Assembly (NCBI RefSeq): GCF_019430885.1
Contig: NZ_JAHYBZ010000010.1
Coordinates: 62,001-126,000 of the forward strand
Length of the DNA stretch: 64,000 nt
Reading direction: 5' to 3'
DNA from: Roseomonas alba
Lineage (GTDB): Bacteria; Pseudomonadota; Alphaproteobacteria; Acetobacterales; Acetobacteraceae
Made by a program: the position numbers and the translations under genes. How positions within the stretch are numbered: position 1 is the stretch's first letter; each line of letters begins with the position of its first letter. Below the pieces are notes generated by a model, which made no database searches, had not been told where the DNA came from, and saw only the letters and a list, made by a program, of their open reading frames with translations. This document shows positions 44,840 through 54,063 of this stretch, piece by piece.

Positions 44840-45935
44840 GCCATCATCCTCTCCGCCGCGGTGGCGGCAATGCGTTCGGCGAGCGCCTCCGGCGGCGCGA
44901 CCAGCAGCGGCAGGCCGGCGCGCGTCACCGCCCCGGGCATGCCCCAGACCACCGAACTGGCTTCGTCCTGCGCCAACACCTGGCCCCCGGCGGCGACCAC
45001 CGCGCGACAGCCTTCCAGCCCGTCCTGACCCATGCCGGTCAGGATCACCGCCAGCACCCGGCCGCCGGCGGCACGCGCCGCGCTGCGCAGCATCGGATCC
45101 ACCGCCGGGCGGCAGAAATTCTCCGGCGGATCGGTGGTGATACGCGCGCGGAAGCCGCCCGGCACGGCCTCGACCAGCAGATGCCGATCCCCTGGGGCGA
45201 GATACACCCGCCCCGGCGCCAGCACCTCGCCATCCTGCGCCTCGGCACAGCGCATAGCGCCGGCACGGTCGAGGTGCTCGGCCAGCATGGCGGTGAATCC
45301 CGCCGGCATGTGCTGTACCACCGCGACCGGCACGGGCAGGCGCGGCAGGCGCTTCAGCAGCGTCGCCAGGGCCTGCGGCCCGCCCGTCGAACAGCCGATG
45401 GCGAGCAGCAGGGGCCGCGCCGTTGACCCGCGCGCCGTCGCCGCTGGTCGCAGCGGCGCCGGCGCCGGTGTCGCCACGGCCGGGCGCGTGGCCCGCTGCC
45501 GTTCCCGCCGCTTCATCCGCGCCCAGCCGCGCACCTTGGTCAGCAGTTCGGTGCGGAAGGCCGGATCGGCCGCGCCGCCGCCGCTGCCCTGCGGCTTCGG
45601 GATGTAGTCCACCGCCCCGGCCGCCAGCGCCGCGATCGCCGCCTTGGCCCCGCGCTGCGTCAGCGCGGAGGCGACGATCACCGCCGCCCCCGGCGCCGCC
45701 TTCAGGATCAACGGCAGGGCGGTCATGCCGTCCATCACCGGCATTTCCAGGTCGAGCAGCACGACATCCGGCCGTGTCTCCGCCAGGGCGGCAAGCGCCG
45801 CCTTGCCATCCGCCGCGCGATGCACCACGCGGATGCCGGCTTCCGCCTCGAGCAACCGGGCGAGGATCGCGCGCACCGTCGCGCTGTCGTCGCACAGCAT
45901 CACCCGGATCTCCTCCGCCGCCGGGGGCGGTGAGG

Positions 45936-45939
<4 letters not shown>
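44836..45939 (-). CDS. cheB: Chemotaxis response regulator protein-glutamate methylesterase CheB
   Basis: Removes methyl groups from receptors when phosphorylated. 367 residues: receiver domain (~11-130; VMLCDDSATVR, phospho-Asp in VVLLDLEMPVMDG), a linker, then the methylesterase domain with the Ser in IGCSTGGPQAL, His in VQHMPAGFT and Asp in ILTGMGQDG. The start overlaps the cheY stop by four bases. Confidence 0.95.
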
Positions 45940-46319
<380 letters not shown>

Positions 46320-46329
46320 CCCCGCCTCC

Positions 46330-46812
46330 TCAGCCGATCGCCAGCACGCGCCCGACATCGAGCGCGATGACGAGCTGCCCCTCCTGCCGGTGCACGCCCT
46401 TCGACACCTCGCGCCACAGCGGATCGAGGGTCGGCGGATTGGCGGCGAAGTTGCGCGCCGGCAGCGGCACCACCTCCCCCACCTGATCGACGAGCAGGGC
46501 GTAGAGCTCGCCATGCTGTTCGACGACGACGCTCATCGCCGGCGGTGCCTCAGCATCGCGCGCCGGCAGACCGAGCCGCAGCCGCAAATCAAGCGCGGTG
46601 ACGATGCGCCCGCGCAGGTTCAGGCTGCCCGCGACCTCCCCCGGCGCGAGTGGAATGCGTGTGATGGCGTGCGCGCCGAGCACGTCGCGCACCATCATCA
46701 CCGGCACGGCGCAGGCCTGGCCGGCGACGGTCAGCGTCAGGAAGACATCCTCCTCCTGCGGCGCGGCGAGATGGGCGGGTGGCGCGGCCTTCGCCGCGAT
46801 GGCGGTCTGCAT
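46330..46812 (-). CDS. cheW: Chemotaxis coupling protein CheW
   Basis: Adaptor linking chemoreceptors to CheA. A 160-residue CheW fold: FLTLTVAGQACAVPVMMVRDVLG, ITRIPLAPGEVAGSLNLRGRIVTALDLR and ALLVDQVGEVV. A ~22-residue Ala/Pro-rich leader precedes the domain. It follows cheA by 15 bp in the operon. Confidence 0.93.
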   Translation of the reverse strand: MQTAIAAKAAPPAHLAAPQEEDVFLTLTVAGQACAVPVMMVRDVLGAHAITRIPLAPGEVAGSLNLRGRIVTALDLRLRLGLPARDAEAPPAMSVVVEQHGELYALLVDQVGEVVPLPARNFAANPPTLDPLWREVSKGVHRQEGQLVIALDVGRVLAIG

Positions 46813-46827
46813 GGTCGTGTTCCCCCC

Positions 46828-49428
46828 TCAGGCCGCGAGCGGCGCCGACAGGCAGTCGGCGAGCGAGCGCAGCAGCGCCTCGCGGTCGTATTTCGCGACA
46901 TAGTCGGTGAAGCCGGCTTCCCGCCCGCGCGCCACGTCGGTGGGCTCGGCGCGGGAGGAGAGCGCGATCAGCGGCGCCTCGGACCAGGTGCCCCCGGCGC
47001 GCAGCGTCTGGGCGAAGGCGATGCCGTCCATCCCCGGCATCTCGATGTCGGAGATGATGGCGTCGAAGGGCACACCCTCCTCGCGCAGCTTCAGCGCGGC
47101 GACGGGATTCTCCAGTGCCGTCACCTCATAGCCGCCGGCCGACAGCGCGGGCACGACGAGGTGGCGGAAGAAGGCGCTGTCCTCGACCAGCAGCAGGCGC
47201 GGGCGGGTGGCATCGGCACGGCTGGGGCGGTTCGGGCGGAACCAGTCCTCCCCGGCCTGGGCGAGCCAATAGGCGGTGTCGATCACCTCGGTGACACGGC
47301 CGGCGATGACCGCGCTGCCGATATATCCGGGACGGCCGGTGCCGGGCTGGATCTCCAGCGTCTCGTCCAGCACGTCGAGGATTTCCTCGACGGCGAGGCC
47401 CATGGCGCGGTCGTTCTCGGTGAAGACCAGCACCGGCTGGCGTGTCGCGCCTCCCGGCGGCATCCAGCCGGCGCTCAGCGGGACGACCGGCATCAGCCCG
47501 CCGCGATACTGCACGACCGGCGTCAGGCCCGACATCTCGATGCGCTCGCCCGGAATGTCCTCGAGCCGCGCGATGAGGCCGAGCGGCACCGCCTTCGGCC
47601 CGCCATCGCCGGCGCGGAACAGCAGCAGCGCCGTGCTGGCGTCGGACCGCATGCCGACGGCGGGCACGCCGCGCCGCTCCTCCTCGGCCGTGGTGTCGAG
47701 ACCCACCCCCGCCGCGCGCGCGATGCCGTTGGGGTCGAGGATCATGATCACCGACCCGTCGCCGAGGATGGTGTTGCCGCTGAACATGGTGATGTGCCGC
47801 AGGATCGGCGCGACCGGCTTCACCACGATCTCCTCGGTGTCGAAGACACGGTCGAGGATGATGCCGAAGGCCTGGCCGCCCACCTGCATCACCGCGACGA
47901 AGCCTTCATCCTCGCTGGCCGGCGGCAGGCGCAGCAGTCCGGCCAGCGAGACCAGCGGCAGCAGCCGGTCGCGCAGGCGCAGCACGGCGGCGTCCTTGAT
48001 GCGTTCGATGCGCGGCGCGCCGTCCTGCGCTGCACCGACGCGCACGAGTTCCACCACGCCGATCTGCGGCAGGGCGAAGCGTTCCCCCCCGGCCTCGACG
48101 ATCAGCGCCGAGGCAATGGCCAGCGTCAGCGGGATCTTGATGGTGAAGGTCGTCCCGCGCCCTTCGCGCGAGGTCAGTTCGACCGTGCCGCCGATCTTCT
48201 CGATGTTGGTCTTCACCACATCCATACCGACGCCGCGGCCGGAGACGGCGGTCACCTGCTGCGCGGTCGAGAAACCCGGCGCGAAGATGAAGGCCAGCAC
48301 CTCGCGCTCGCTCATCTGCGCGAGCTCGGCCTCGGTGGTCAGGCCGTTGGCGAGCGCCTTGGCGCGGATCTTCTCCACCGGCAGGCCACGGCCATCGTCG
48401 CCGACCTCGATGATGATATGCCCGCCCTCGTGATAGGCGTTGAGGATGATGCGTCCGGTCTCCGACTTGCCGGCGGCGCGGCGATCGGCGGGGGATTCCA
48501 GCCCGTGGTCGCCGGAATTGCGCACCATGTGCGTCAGCGGGTCGCGGATCAGCTCCAGCACCTGGCGGTCGAGTTCCGTCTGCGCGCCACGCATGTCGAG
48601 CTCGATCTTCTTGCCCAGTTCGTGCGACAGGTCGCGCACCAGCCGCGGCAGCTTCGCCCAGGCATTGCCGATCGGCTGCATGCGCGTCTTCATCACCCCT
48701 TCCTGCAGGTCGGAGGTGATGTGCGACAGCCGCTGCAGCGGCACGGCGAAGGCATCGGACTGATGCGCGCGGGCGAGCTGCAGGAGCTGGTTGCGTGTCA
48801 GCACGAGCTCGCTGACCAGCGTCATCAGGTTCTCGAGCACCTCGACCGAGACGCGGATGGTCTGCGGCGCGGCCACCCCCCCGGCGCCGGGTGCCGCGGC
48901 ATCCGCGGCGGGATCATGGGCATGCGCCTCGACGGGATGGGCGTGTTCCTCGGCCGGTGGCGCGGCGGCCACGACCGGCGCGGCGGGCACCACGGGGGCG
49001 GCGACGGCGACCGGCTGCGGCACCTCGACCGGCGGCGGCACCGCCGCGACCTCGCCCTCCGCCGCGGCATTCAGCGCGGCGATCAGCGGCGCATCCTCCC
49101 CGACGGGCTCGTTGCCGTTGGATTCGATCCCCGCGACGATCGCCTTCACCCGGTCGAGCGCCGAGAGGATCAGCGTGATCCCCGACGGCGTGACCGGCAG
49201 CGTGCCGTCCCGGTAGCGGCCGAGCACATTCTCCGCCGCATGGGCCACCGCCTCCAGCCGCGACAGGCCGAGGAAGCCGCAGGTCCCCTTGATGGTGTGG
49301 ACCAGGCGGAACACTTCCGACAGCGTCGGCTGGTCGTCCGGCGAGCGTTCCAGCCGCACCAGGGCGGAATCGAGGGCGACCAGCCCCTCATGCGTCTCGG
49401 TGAGGAAATCCGCCAGCAGGTCGTCCAT
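46828..49428 (-). CDS. cheA: Hybrid chemotaxis histidine kinase CheA with C-terminal receiver
   Basis: An 866-residue CheA-CheY hybrid. HPt domain with phospho-His44 in RLVHTIKGTCG; a Pro/Ala/His-rich linker (~125-190); dimerisation helices; ATPase with MVRNSGDHGLESP, DDGRGLP and SGRGVGMDVVKTN; one or two CheW-like modules (~430-725); and a receiver (~745-866) with VEDSAFFRH and IISDIEMPGMDG. The P2 CheY-binding domain is not obvious. The attached receiver suggests an internal phosphate sink, as in frizzy-type or alternative chemosensory systems. It follows chpT with a strong hairpin between. Confidence 0.95.
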   Translation of the reverse strand: MDDLLADFLTETHEGLVALDSALVRLERSPDDQPTLSEVFRLVHTIKGTCGFLGLSRLEAVAHAAENVLGRYRDGTLPVTPSGITLILSALDRVKAIVAGIESNGNEPVGEDAPLIAALNAAAEGEVAAVPPPVEVPQPVAVAAPVVPAAPVVAAAPPAEEHAHPVEAHAHDPAADAAAPGAGGVAAPQTIRVSVEVLENLMTLVSELVLTRNQLLQLARAHQSDAFAVPLQRLSHITSDLQEGVMKTRMQPIGNAWAKLPRLVRDLSHELGKKIELDMRGAQTELDRQVLELIRDPLTHMVRNSGDHGLESPADRRAAGKSETGRIILNAYHEGGHIIIEVGDDGRGLPVEKIRAKALANGLTTEAELAQMSEREVLAFIFAPGFSTAQQVTAVSGRGVGMDVVKTNIEKIGGTVELTSREGRGTTFTIKIPLTLAIASALIVEAGGERFALPQIGVVELVRVGAAQDGAPRIERIKDAAVLRLRDRLLPLVSLAGLLRLPPASEDEGFVAVMQVGGQAFGIILDRVFDTEEIVVKPVAPILRHITMFSGNTILGDGSVIMILDPNGIARAAGVGLDTTAEEERRGVPAVGMRSDASTALLLFRAGDGGPKAVPLGLIARLEDIPGERIEMSGLTPVVQYRGGLMPVVPLSAGWMPPGGATRQPVLVFTENDRAMGLAVEEILDVLDETLEIQPGTGRPGYIGSAVIAGRVTEVIDTAYWLAQAGEDWFRPNRPSRADATRPRLLLVEDSAFFRHLVVPALSAGGYEVTALENPVAALKLREEGVPFDAIISDIEMPGMDGIAFAQTLRAGGTWSEAPLIALSSRAEPTDVARGREAGFTDYVAKYDREALLRSLADCLSAPLAA

Positions 49429-49506
49429 CGCAGCCCTCGCGTTTCGAGGGCGTCAGGATCGCGCGGGCCTGCCGAAGAATCGGTAAAGTGGTGGACGGAT
49501 GTCAGC

Positions 49507-49548
49507 GCCCGTCCGGGAATGCACCGGTCGGCGCATTCCCGGACGGGC
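49507..49548 (-). terminator. 16-bp hairpin between chpT and cheA
   Basis: Perfect arms GCCCGTCCGGGAATGC/GCATTCCCGGACGGGC around a 10-base loop, beginning three bases after the chpT stop and ending 78 bases before the cheA ATG. No T-run. The position suggests partial termination or transcript processing between the two genes. Confidence 0.65.
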
Positions 49549-49550
49549 CC

Positions 49551-50180
49551 TCAGCCGGTCATGGTCAGCATCAGCGGCCCCGCCGCCTGGCCCGGCGGCA
49601 CCGCGAGGCTGAGCCGCACCCCCGCCGCCGCGGCGACGGTGCAGAGCCAGACGACCATGACCTCCCGCCCCATCGGATCGGGCGGCATCTCCCCGGCGAT
49701 GGCCCGCACCAGGCCCGGCGGCCAGGCGGCGCGCTGCCCGTCGGGCCAGACCGCGAATTCGCGCCCCGGTTCGCCCGCCAGGCACACCCGGCCACCGCGC
49801 GGCAGCGATTCGCCGCCGAGCAGCATCGCCGCCAGCACCACCGGGATCATGTCCTCGGCGAGGACCAGCGCCGGATCGAGCCCGCCCGTATCCGCCGAGG
49901 CGCGCCCGCCGGACAACTGCCCGTCGAGCAATGCGAGGGTCGAACCGAGCGTCGCCTCCCCCTGCCCGCCCAGCAGGGCGCGCCACAGGATCAGCCGGCG
50001 GCGCAGCACATCGGCGGCGTCCTGGGCCAGGGTCGCGGCCTCGCCGCCCACGCCCTCCATCATGTCGAGCGCGTTGGCGATGGTGCCCACCACGCCACCG
50101 AGATCATGGCAGAGACGCAGCCCCACGAGCCGCGCGAGGGTCAGATCGGCCGCCGGCGGCACCGTCATTGTTTCGGGCAT
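49551..50180 (-). CDS. chpT: ChpT-like histidine phosphotransferase
   Basis: Relays phosphate between a hybrid kinase (CckA in other alphaproteobacteria) and CtrA. 209 residues: the dimerisation helix carries the phospho-His25 in LVGLRLCHDLGGVVGTIANA, the ChpT signature, followed by a degenerate ATPase-like domain without clear nucleotide-binding boxes. Start codon uncertain: ATGs at 50192, 50180 and 50168 are all in frame. It is first in the che operon, and ctrA lies at the operon's far end, an unusual grouping. It is divergent from the DUF3553 gene. Confidence 0.8.
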   Translation of the reverse strand: MPETMTVPPAADLTLARLVGLRLCHDLGGVVGTIANALDMMEGVGGEAATLAQDAADVLRRRLILWRALLGGQGEATLGSTLALLDGQLSGGRASADTGGLDPALVLAEDMIPVVLAAMLLGGESLPRGGRVCLAGEPGREFAVWPDGQRAAWPPGLVRAIAGEMPPDPMGREVMVVWLCTVAAAAGVRLSLAVPPGQAAGPLMLTMTG

Positions 50181-50243
50181 CCCTTGCAACATGGGCGCGG
50201 ACGGTATCCTCTGCGACCCTGACGCCACCTTACCGGCAGGGCC

Positions 50244-50423
50244 GTGACCGCTACCATCGAACCAGGCATGCGCGTGCGCCTCCCAGCGCGACCGGATTGG
50301 GGGACGGGACAGGTCCAGTCCGTGGCAGGGCCGCGCATCACCGTCAATTTCGAGCATGCCGGCAAGGTTCTGATCAACGCAGCGGTGGTCGAACTCGAAC
50401 CGGTGGACGACGACCCCCGGTGA
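50244..50423 (+). CDS. Small DUF3553 protein
   Basis: A 59-residue protein, MRVRLPARPDWGTGQVQSV...NFEHAGKVLI, matching the DUF3553 family of small SH3/KOW-like alphaproteobacterial proteins. The start is GTG 50244 with AGGG upstream; an ATG eight codons later is the alternative. Its TGA overlaps the GTG of the TauE-like gene. Function unknown; the fold resembles nucleic-acid-binding beta-barrels (for example UvrD/CarD-type modules), which is only a suggestion. Confidence 0.82.
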   Translation: MTATIEPGMRVRLPARPDWGTGQVQSVAGPRITVNFEHAGKVLINAAVVELEPVDDDPR

Positions 50424-51175
50424 GTGGCCTCATCGAGACGGCAACCGCGGCCCTGGCTGATTGGCGCCTGCTGGCCGCCGCGCTCGCCACGGTCGTGGCC
50501 GGGCTGATGCGGGGTTATTCCGGTTTCGGTACAGCCGTGATCCTCGCGCCGGTCTATTCGCTGCTCTGGGGACCCCGCGCCGGCGTGCCGGTGATGCTGC
50601 TGATGGAACTGGTGGTCTCGGTGCAGCTGCTGCCATCGGCGCTCAAGGAGGCCGATCGGCGCGTGGTGCTGCCGCTGGGCGGGGCGGCGGCGGTCGCAAC
50701 GCCGCTCGGCGCCTGGATCCTGTTCACGGTGGATGGCGAGGCGCTGCGCCGGTTCATTGGCGGATTCGTCCTGGTTTTCGGCCTGCTGCTGATGTCGGGC
50801 TGGCGCTACCACGGGTCCCGCCCGCTGGGTCTCAACATCGCCATCGGCACCCTGGCCGGGCTGCTGAAGGGCTCGACGGGCATGAGCGGGCCGCCTGTGA
50901 TCCTCTACCTGCTGGCGGGGCTCGAGGACGCGAAGCGGCATCGCGCCAATCTCATCATGTTCTTTGCGACGATTGCCATCGTCTCGGTCATCGCGCCGGT
51001 TCTGGGCGGGCTGGTGGACATGACGGCGCTGGTGCGGCTCGCCGTGATGCTGCCGCTCATGGCGGTCTCGGTGCCGATGGGCGCGCGGCTGTTCCATGTA
51101 ATCCCGGTCCGGCTCTACCGGCCCTTCGCCATGGGGGTATTGCTGGCAGCCGGCGCGCTGGCCTTGTTTGGCTGA
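50420..51175 (+). CDS. TauE/SafE family membrane permease
   Basis: A 251-residue membrane protein with about seven to eight hydrophobic segments, of the sulfite/organic-anion exporter family. The family-typical GLMRGYSGFGTAVILAPVY and GTLAGLLKGSTGMSGPPVILYLL repeats are present. It starts with GTG at 50420, overlapping the DUF3553 stop, so it is translationally coupled. Substrate unknown. Confidence 0.88.
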   Translation: MSGLIETATAALADWRLLAAALATVVAGLMRGYSGFGTAVILAPVYSLLWGPRAGVPVMLLMELVVSVQLLPSALKEADRRVVLPLGGAAAVATPLGAWILFTVDGEALRRFIGGFVLVFGLLLMSGWRYHGSRPLGLNIAIGTLAGLLKGSTGMSGPPVILYLLAGLEDAKRHRANLIMFFATIAIVSVIAPVLGGLVDMTALVRLAVMLPLMAVSVPMGARLFHVIPVRLYRPFAMGVLLAAGALALFG

Positions 51176-51226
51176 ACCCCAGCAAGGGACTTGCGGGCAT
51201 GGCCCCTCCGGCCCCAAATCCAGACC

Positions 51227-52249
51227 ATGGCCATGACCGATACCACCGCCGCCGGGCTGACCGACCCCTTCGGGCGGGCGGTGACCTATCTGCGCGTTTC
51301 GGTGACGGATCGCTGCGATCTCCGCTGCGTCTATTGCATGGCGGAGGATATGACCTTCCTGCCCAAGCGGGAGATCCTGACGCTTGAGGAAATCGACCGG
51401 CTCTGCGGCGCCTTCATCGCCCTCGGCACCGACAAGATCCGCCTCACGGGCGGGGAGCCACTTGTCCGCAAAGGCATGATCAACCTGGTGCGCAGCCTCG
51501 GGGCGCGGATCGGCGACGGCGGGCTGCGCGAGCTGACCATCACCACCAACGGCACCCAGTTGCCGAAAATGGCTACCGAATTGTTCGACGCCGGTGTGCG
51601 GCGCATCAACGTCTCGCTCGACACGCTCGACCCGGCCGTCTTCGCCGCCATCACCCGCTGGGGGAAGATCGACCAGACGCTGGACGGCATCTTCGCCGCC
51701 AAGGCTGCCGGCCTCGCCGTGAAGGTCAACGCCGTGGCGCTGAAGGGCGTGAACGAGGACGAATTCGACCGCATGATCGCCTGGTGCGGCGAGCACGGCC
51801 TCGACCTCTGCCTGATCGAAACCATGCCGATGGGCGACATCAGCGGCGACCGGACCGACCAGTACCTGCCGCTGTCCCTGGTGCGGTCCCGCCTGCGCCA
51901 GCACTGGACGCTGGAGGAGAGCGACTACCGCACCGGCGGCCCGGCCCGCTACGTCACGGTGAAGGAGACCGGCCGGCGGCTCGGCTTCATCACCCCGATG
52001 ACCCACAATTTCTGCGAGAGCTGCAACCGCGTGCGCCTGACCTGCACCGGCACGCTCTTCATGTGCCTCGGCCAGGACGACGCGGCGGAATTCCGCGAAC
52101 TTCTTCGCGACCCCGCCGTGGATGATGCCGGCCTCGCCCAGGCGATCCGCGACGCCATCACGCGGAAGCCCAAGGGGCATGACTTCGTGATCGACCGCCG
52201 GCACAAGCGCCCGGCCGTCGCACGCCACATGAGCATGACGGGCGGCTGA
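51227..52249 (+). CDS. moaA: GTP 3',8-cyclase MoaA
   Basis: Radical SAM enzyme for the first step of molybdenum cofactor synthesis. 340 residues. The SAM cluster motif is CDLRCVYC and the C-terminal substrate cluster CESCNRVRLTCTGTLFMC. Other features are RLTGGEPLVRKG, NVSLDTLDP and a C-terminal Gly-Gly, which MoaA needs for activity. The start is either ATG 51227 or 51233; neither has a strong ribosome-binding site. Other Moco genes are not nearby, but molybdate uptake lies at the window's left end. Confidence 0.96.
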   Translation: MAMTDTTAAGLTDPFGRAVTYLRVSVTDRCDLRCVYCMAEDMTFLPKREILTLEEIDRLCGAFIALGTDKIRLTGGEPLVRKGMINLVRSLGARIGDGGLRELTITTNGTQLPKMATELFDAGVRRINVSLDTLDPAVFAAITRWGKIDQTLDGIFAAKAAGLAVKVNAVALKGVNEDEFDRMIAWCGEHGLDLCLIETMPMGDISGDRTDQYLPLSLVRSRLRQHWTLEESDYRTGGPARYVTVKETGRRLGFITPMTHNFCESCNRVRLTCTGTLFMCLGQDDAAEFRELLRDPAVDDAGLAQAIRDAITRKPKGHDFVIDRRHKRPAVARHMSMTGG

Positions 52250-52253
52250 GAGA

Positions 52254-52646
52254 ATGCTTCAGGACCTGGTCGACAAACTCGCGGTGCCCGGGATGCCGCC
52301 CTGGGTCAGTGTGGTGCTGCTGGTCGCGATCGCGATTTCGGTCCTCGCCTTCCTGGCCATGCCCTTCTCGGTCTTCGGCGTGAAATCCCGGCTGGAGGCG
52401 ATCGAAGCCGAACTCGCCGACCTGCGCGCCGACCTCCGCAGCATGATGCGCCAGGGCCCGGCCCTGTCCGCCGCGCGCGCGACGGTCGAGGAAGACTATG
52501 TCGCCCCGCCCCGCGCCGCCGTGCCGCGGACGCCGGATTTCGATCCGCGTGTGGCCCCGCCCGTGCCGCCGCCGCCCGCTCGCCCGGCGCGCAGCGGGCG
52601 TGCGGAGCCGCGGCTGGATTGGCCGAAGGCGGATAGGGGGGCGTAG
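52254..52646 (+). CDS. Single-pass membrane protein of unknown function
   Basis: A 130-residue protein with one membrane helix (~18-42, WVSVVLLVAIAISVLAFLAM), a short coiled-coil-like segment rich in Glu/Ala/Leu (~45-68) and a Pro/Arg-rich tail. No family is recognised. It follows moaA by four bases and is probably co-transcribed. Ordinary codon use supports it as real. Confidence 0.65.
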   Translation: MLQDLVDKLAVPGMPPWVSVVLLVAIAISVLAFLAMPFSVFGVKSRLEAIEAELADLRADLRSMMRQGPALSAARATVEEDYVAPPRAAVPRTPDFDPRVAPPVPPPPARPARSGRAEPRLDWPKADRGA

Positions 52647-52707
52647 GAGGGTTTCGCGGAAGCGCCGCCAGGGCTGGCGGATGTCCCTATTGCCCCACTG
52701 AGGCATC

Positions 52708-53192
52708 GGAGGGGCTTTGCCCCTCCAAACCACCCCACCGAAGGCCACAGGGCCTTTGGCAACCGTCACTTGGCGCCGGGTGCAGCAGGCTGAATGCGTG
52801 CCGAGACCCGTCCTGGCGCACCGAGCGCGCTTGGTGGATCTGGGATGTCCATTGTGCCCAATGCCAATGGACTGCGGTCCAGGATACCCAGCATCCAGGG
52901 GCACCCATTGGCGCTGCAATGCAACGCGAATGGGACCCCGATGGCGGGGTGGTTCGGGAGGGGGCAGAGCCCTTCAGGTCGCGCCCCCAAATGGCCTTTG
53001 AAGCCCAACGCTGAGCACCCTACAGCGCCATCCGGATCCCGGGCATGGCTGTTGCGCCGAACCATCATCACACCCCCACTGCGCAAGAACGCCGTTCGGC
53101 GCTTATCCTGACCTGGGCGCTCGGCGCCGGATCGAGGTTTCCAAAGGCCCTTCGGCCTTTGGTGGGGTGGTTTGGAGGGGCAAGGCCCCTCC
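52708..53192. repeat. Mosaic palindromic intergenic element, full copy upstream of nitrilase gene
   Basis: Bounded by GGAGGGGC/GCCCCTCC hairpins at 52708-52726 and 53174-53192; inner AAGGCC-type hairpins at 52738-52759 and 53141-53162. The stem at 52904-52934 pairs CCCATT with AATGGG, and a decayed GGGAGGGGGC palindrome follows near 52955. The first half is the inverted version of the module at 589-861. It ends 16 bases before the nitrilase ATG and begins about 60 bases after the upstream stop. Confidence 0.8.
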
Positions 53193-53208
53193 ATTCTTCG
53201 GGGGCGTC

Positions 53209-54063
53209 ATGCGTGTATCCGTGATTCAGATGAACCAGGGCAGCGACAAGCCCGCCAACCTGGACCAGGCCCGCCGTCTGATCGAGGCTGCGGTCGAGGC
53301 CGATCGTCCCGGCCTGGTGACCCTGCCCGAGACCTGGACCAACCTCGGCGGCGGCCGCGATTCCCGCCGCGCCGCGGCCGAGATCCTGCCCGCCCCCGGC
53401 GGCGAGGGCGGCCCGGCCTATGAGATGCTGCGCGGCCTCGCACGCACCCATGGCATCACCGTCCATGGCGGGTCGATCATCGAGGATGGCGGCGAGAAGC
53501 TGTTCAACACGACGCTGGTCTTCGGTCCGGACGGGACCGAGATCGCCCGCTACCGCAAGATCCACCTGTTCGACATCACCGCCCCTGACGGCACCGGGTA
53601 CAAGGAGAGCGCGCTGTATGGCGGCGGGTCGGACCTCGCCTTCTTCGAGGCCGGCGGCATCCGCTTCGCCTGCACCATCTGCTACGATATCCGCTTCCCG
53701 GAATTGTACCTGACGCTGCGGCGGATGGGGGCGGAGGCGATCCTCGTGCCGTCCAACTTCACGCTGCAGACCGGCAAGGACCATTGGGAAGTGTTGCTGC
53801 GCGCCCGGGCCATCGACACGCAATGCTGGATGATCGCCGCCGCGTCCTACGGCACCTATGACGAGCGCGGCACGACGCGCAGCGTCTATGGCCATTCGCT
53901 GATCGCCGACCCCTGGGGCCATGTCGTGGTGAAATGCTCCGACGGCATCGGCTGGGCCACGGCGCGTATCGACCCGAAGCTGACCACGCGCGTGCGCGCC
54001 GGCATGCCGCTCGAGGAGCATCGCGAGGCCGCGCGCGCCTGGCGCGCCAAGGCCGGCTCGTGA
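53209..54063 (+). CDS. Carbon-nitrogen hydrolase (Nit-like amidase)
   Basis: A 284-residue nitrilase-superfamily amidase. The Glu-Lys-Cys triad is visible: Glu in TLPETWTN, Lys in YRKIHLFDI, Cys in ACTICYDIRFPELY. Close in layout to Nit1/Nit2-type enzymes (deaminated glutathione amidase or omega-amidase); the exact substrate is not determined. The last base pairs overlap the NAD kinase GTG, so translation is coupled. The ATG lies 16 bp after a repeat hairpin, and a GGGGG stretch is its only Shine-Dalgarno-like sequence. Confidence 0.9.
   Translation: MRVSVIQMNQGSDKPANLDQARRLIEAAVEADRPGLVTLPETWTNLGGGRDSRRAAAEILPAPGGEGGPAYEMLRGLARTHGITVHGGSIIEDGGEKLFNTTLVFGPDGTEIARYRKIHLFDITAPDGTGYKESALYGGGSDLAFFEAGGIRFACTICYDIRFPELYLTLRRMGAEAILVPSNFTLQTGKDHWEVLLRARAIDTQCWMIAAASYGTYDERGTTRSVYGHSLIADPWGHVVVKCSDGIGWATARIDPKLTTRVRAGMPLEEHREAARAWRAKAGS

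Noticed and set aside
52976..53140. A small gene in the middle of the repeat before the nitrilase
   Set aside because: Open frames there follow the repeat sequence and are not kept in the other copies.
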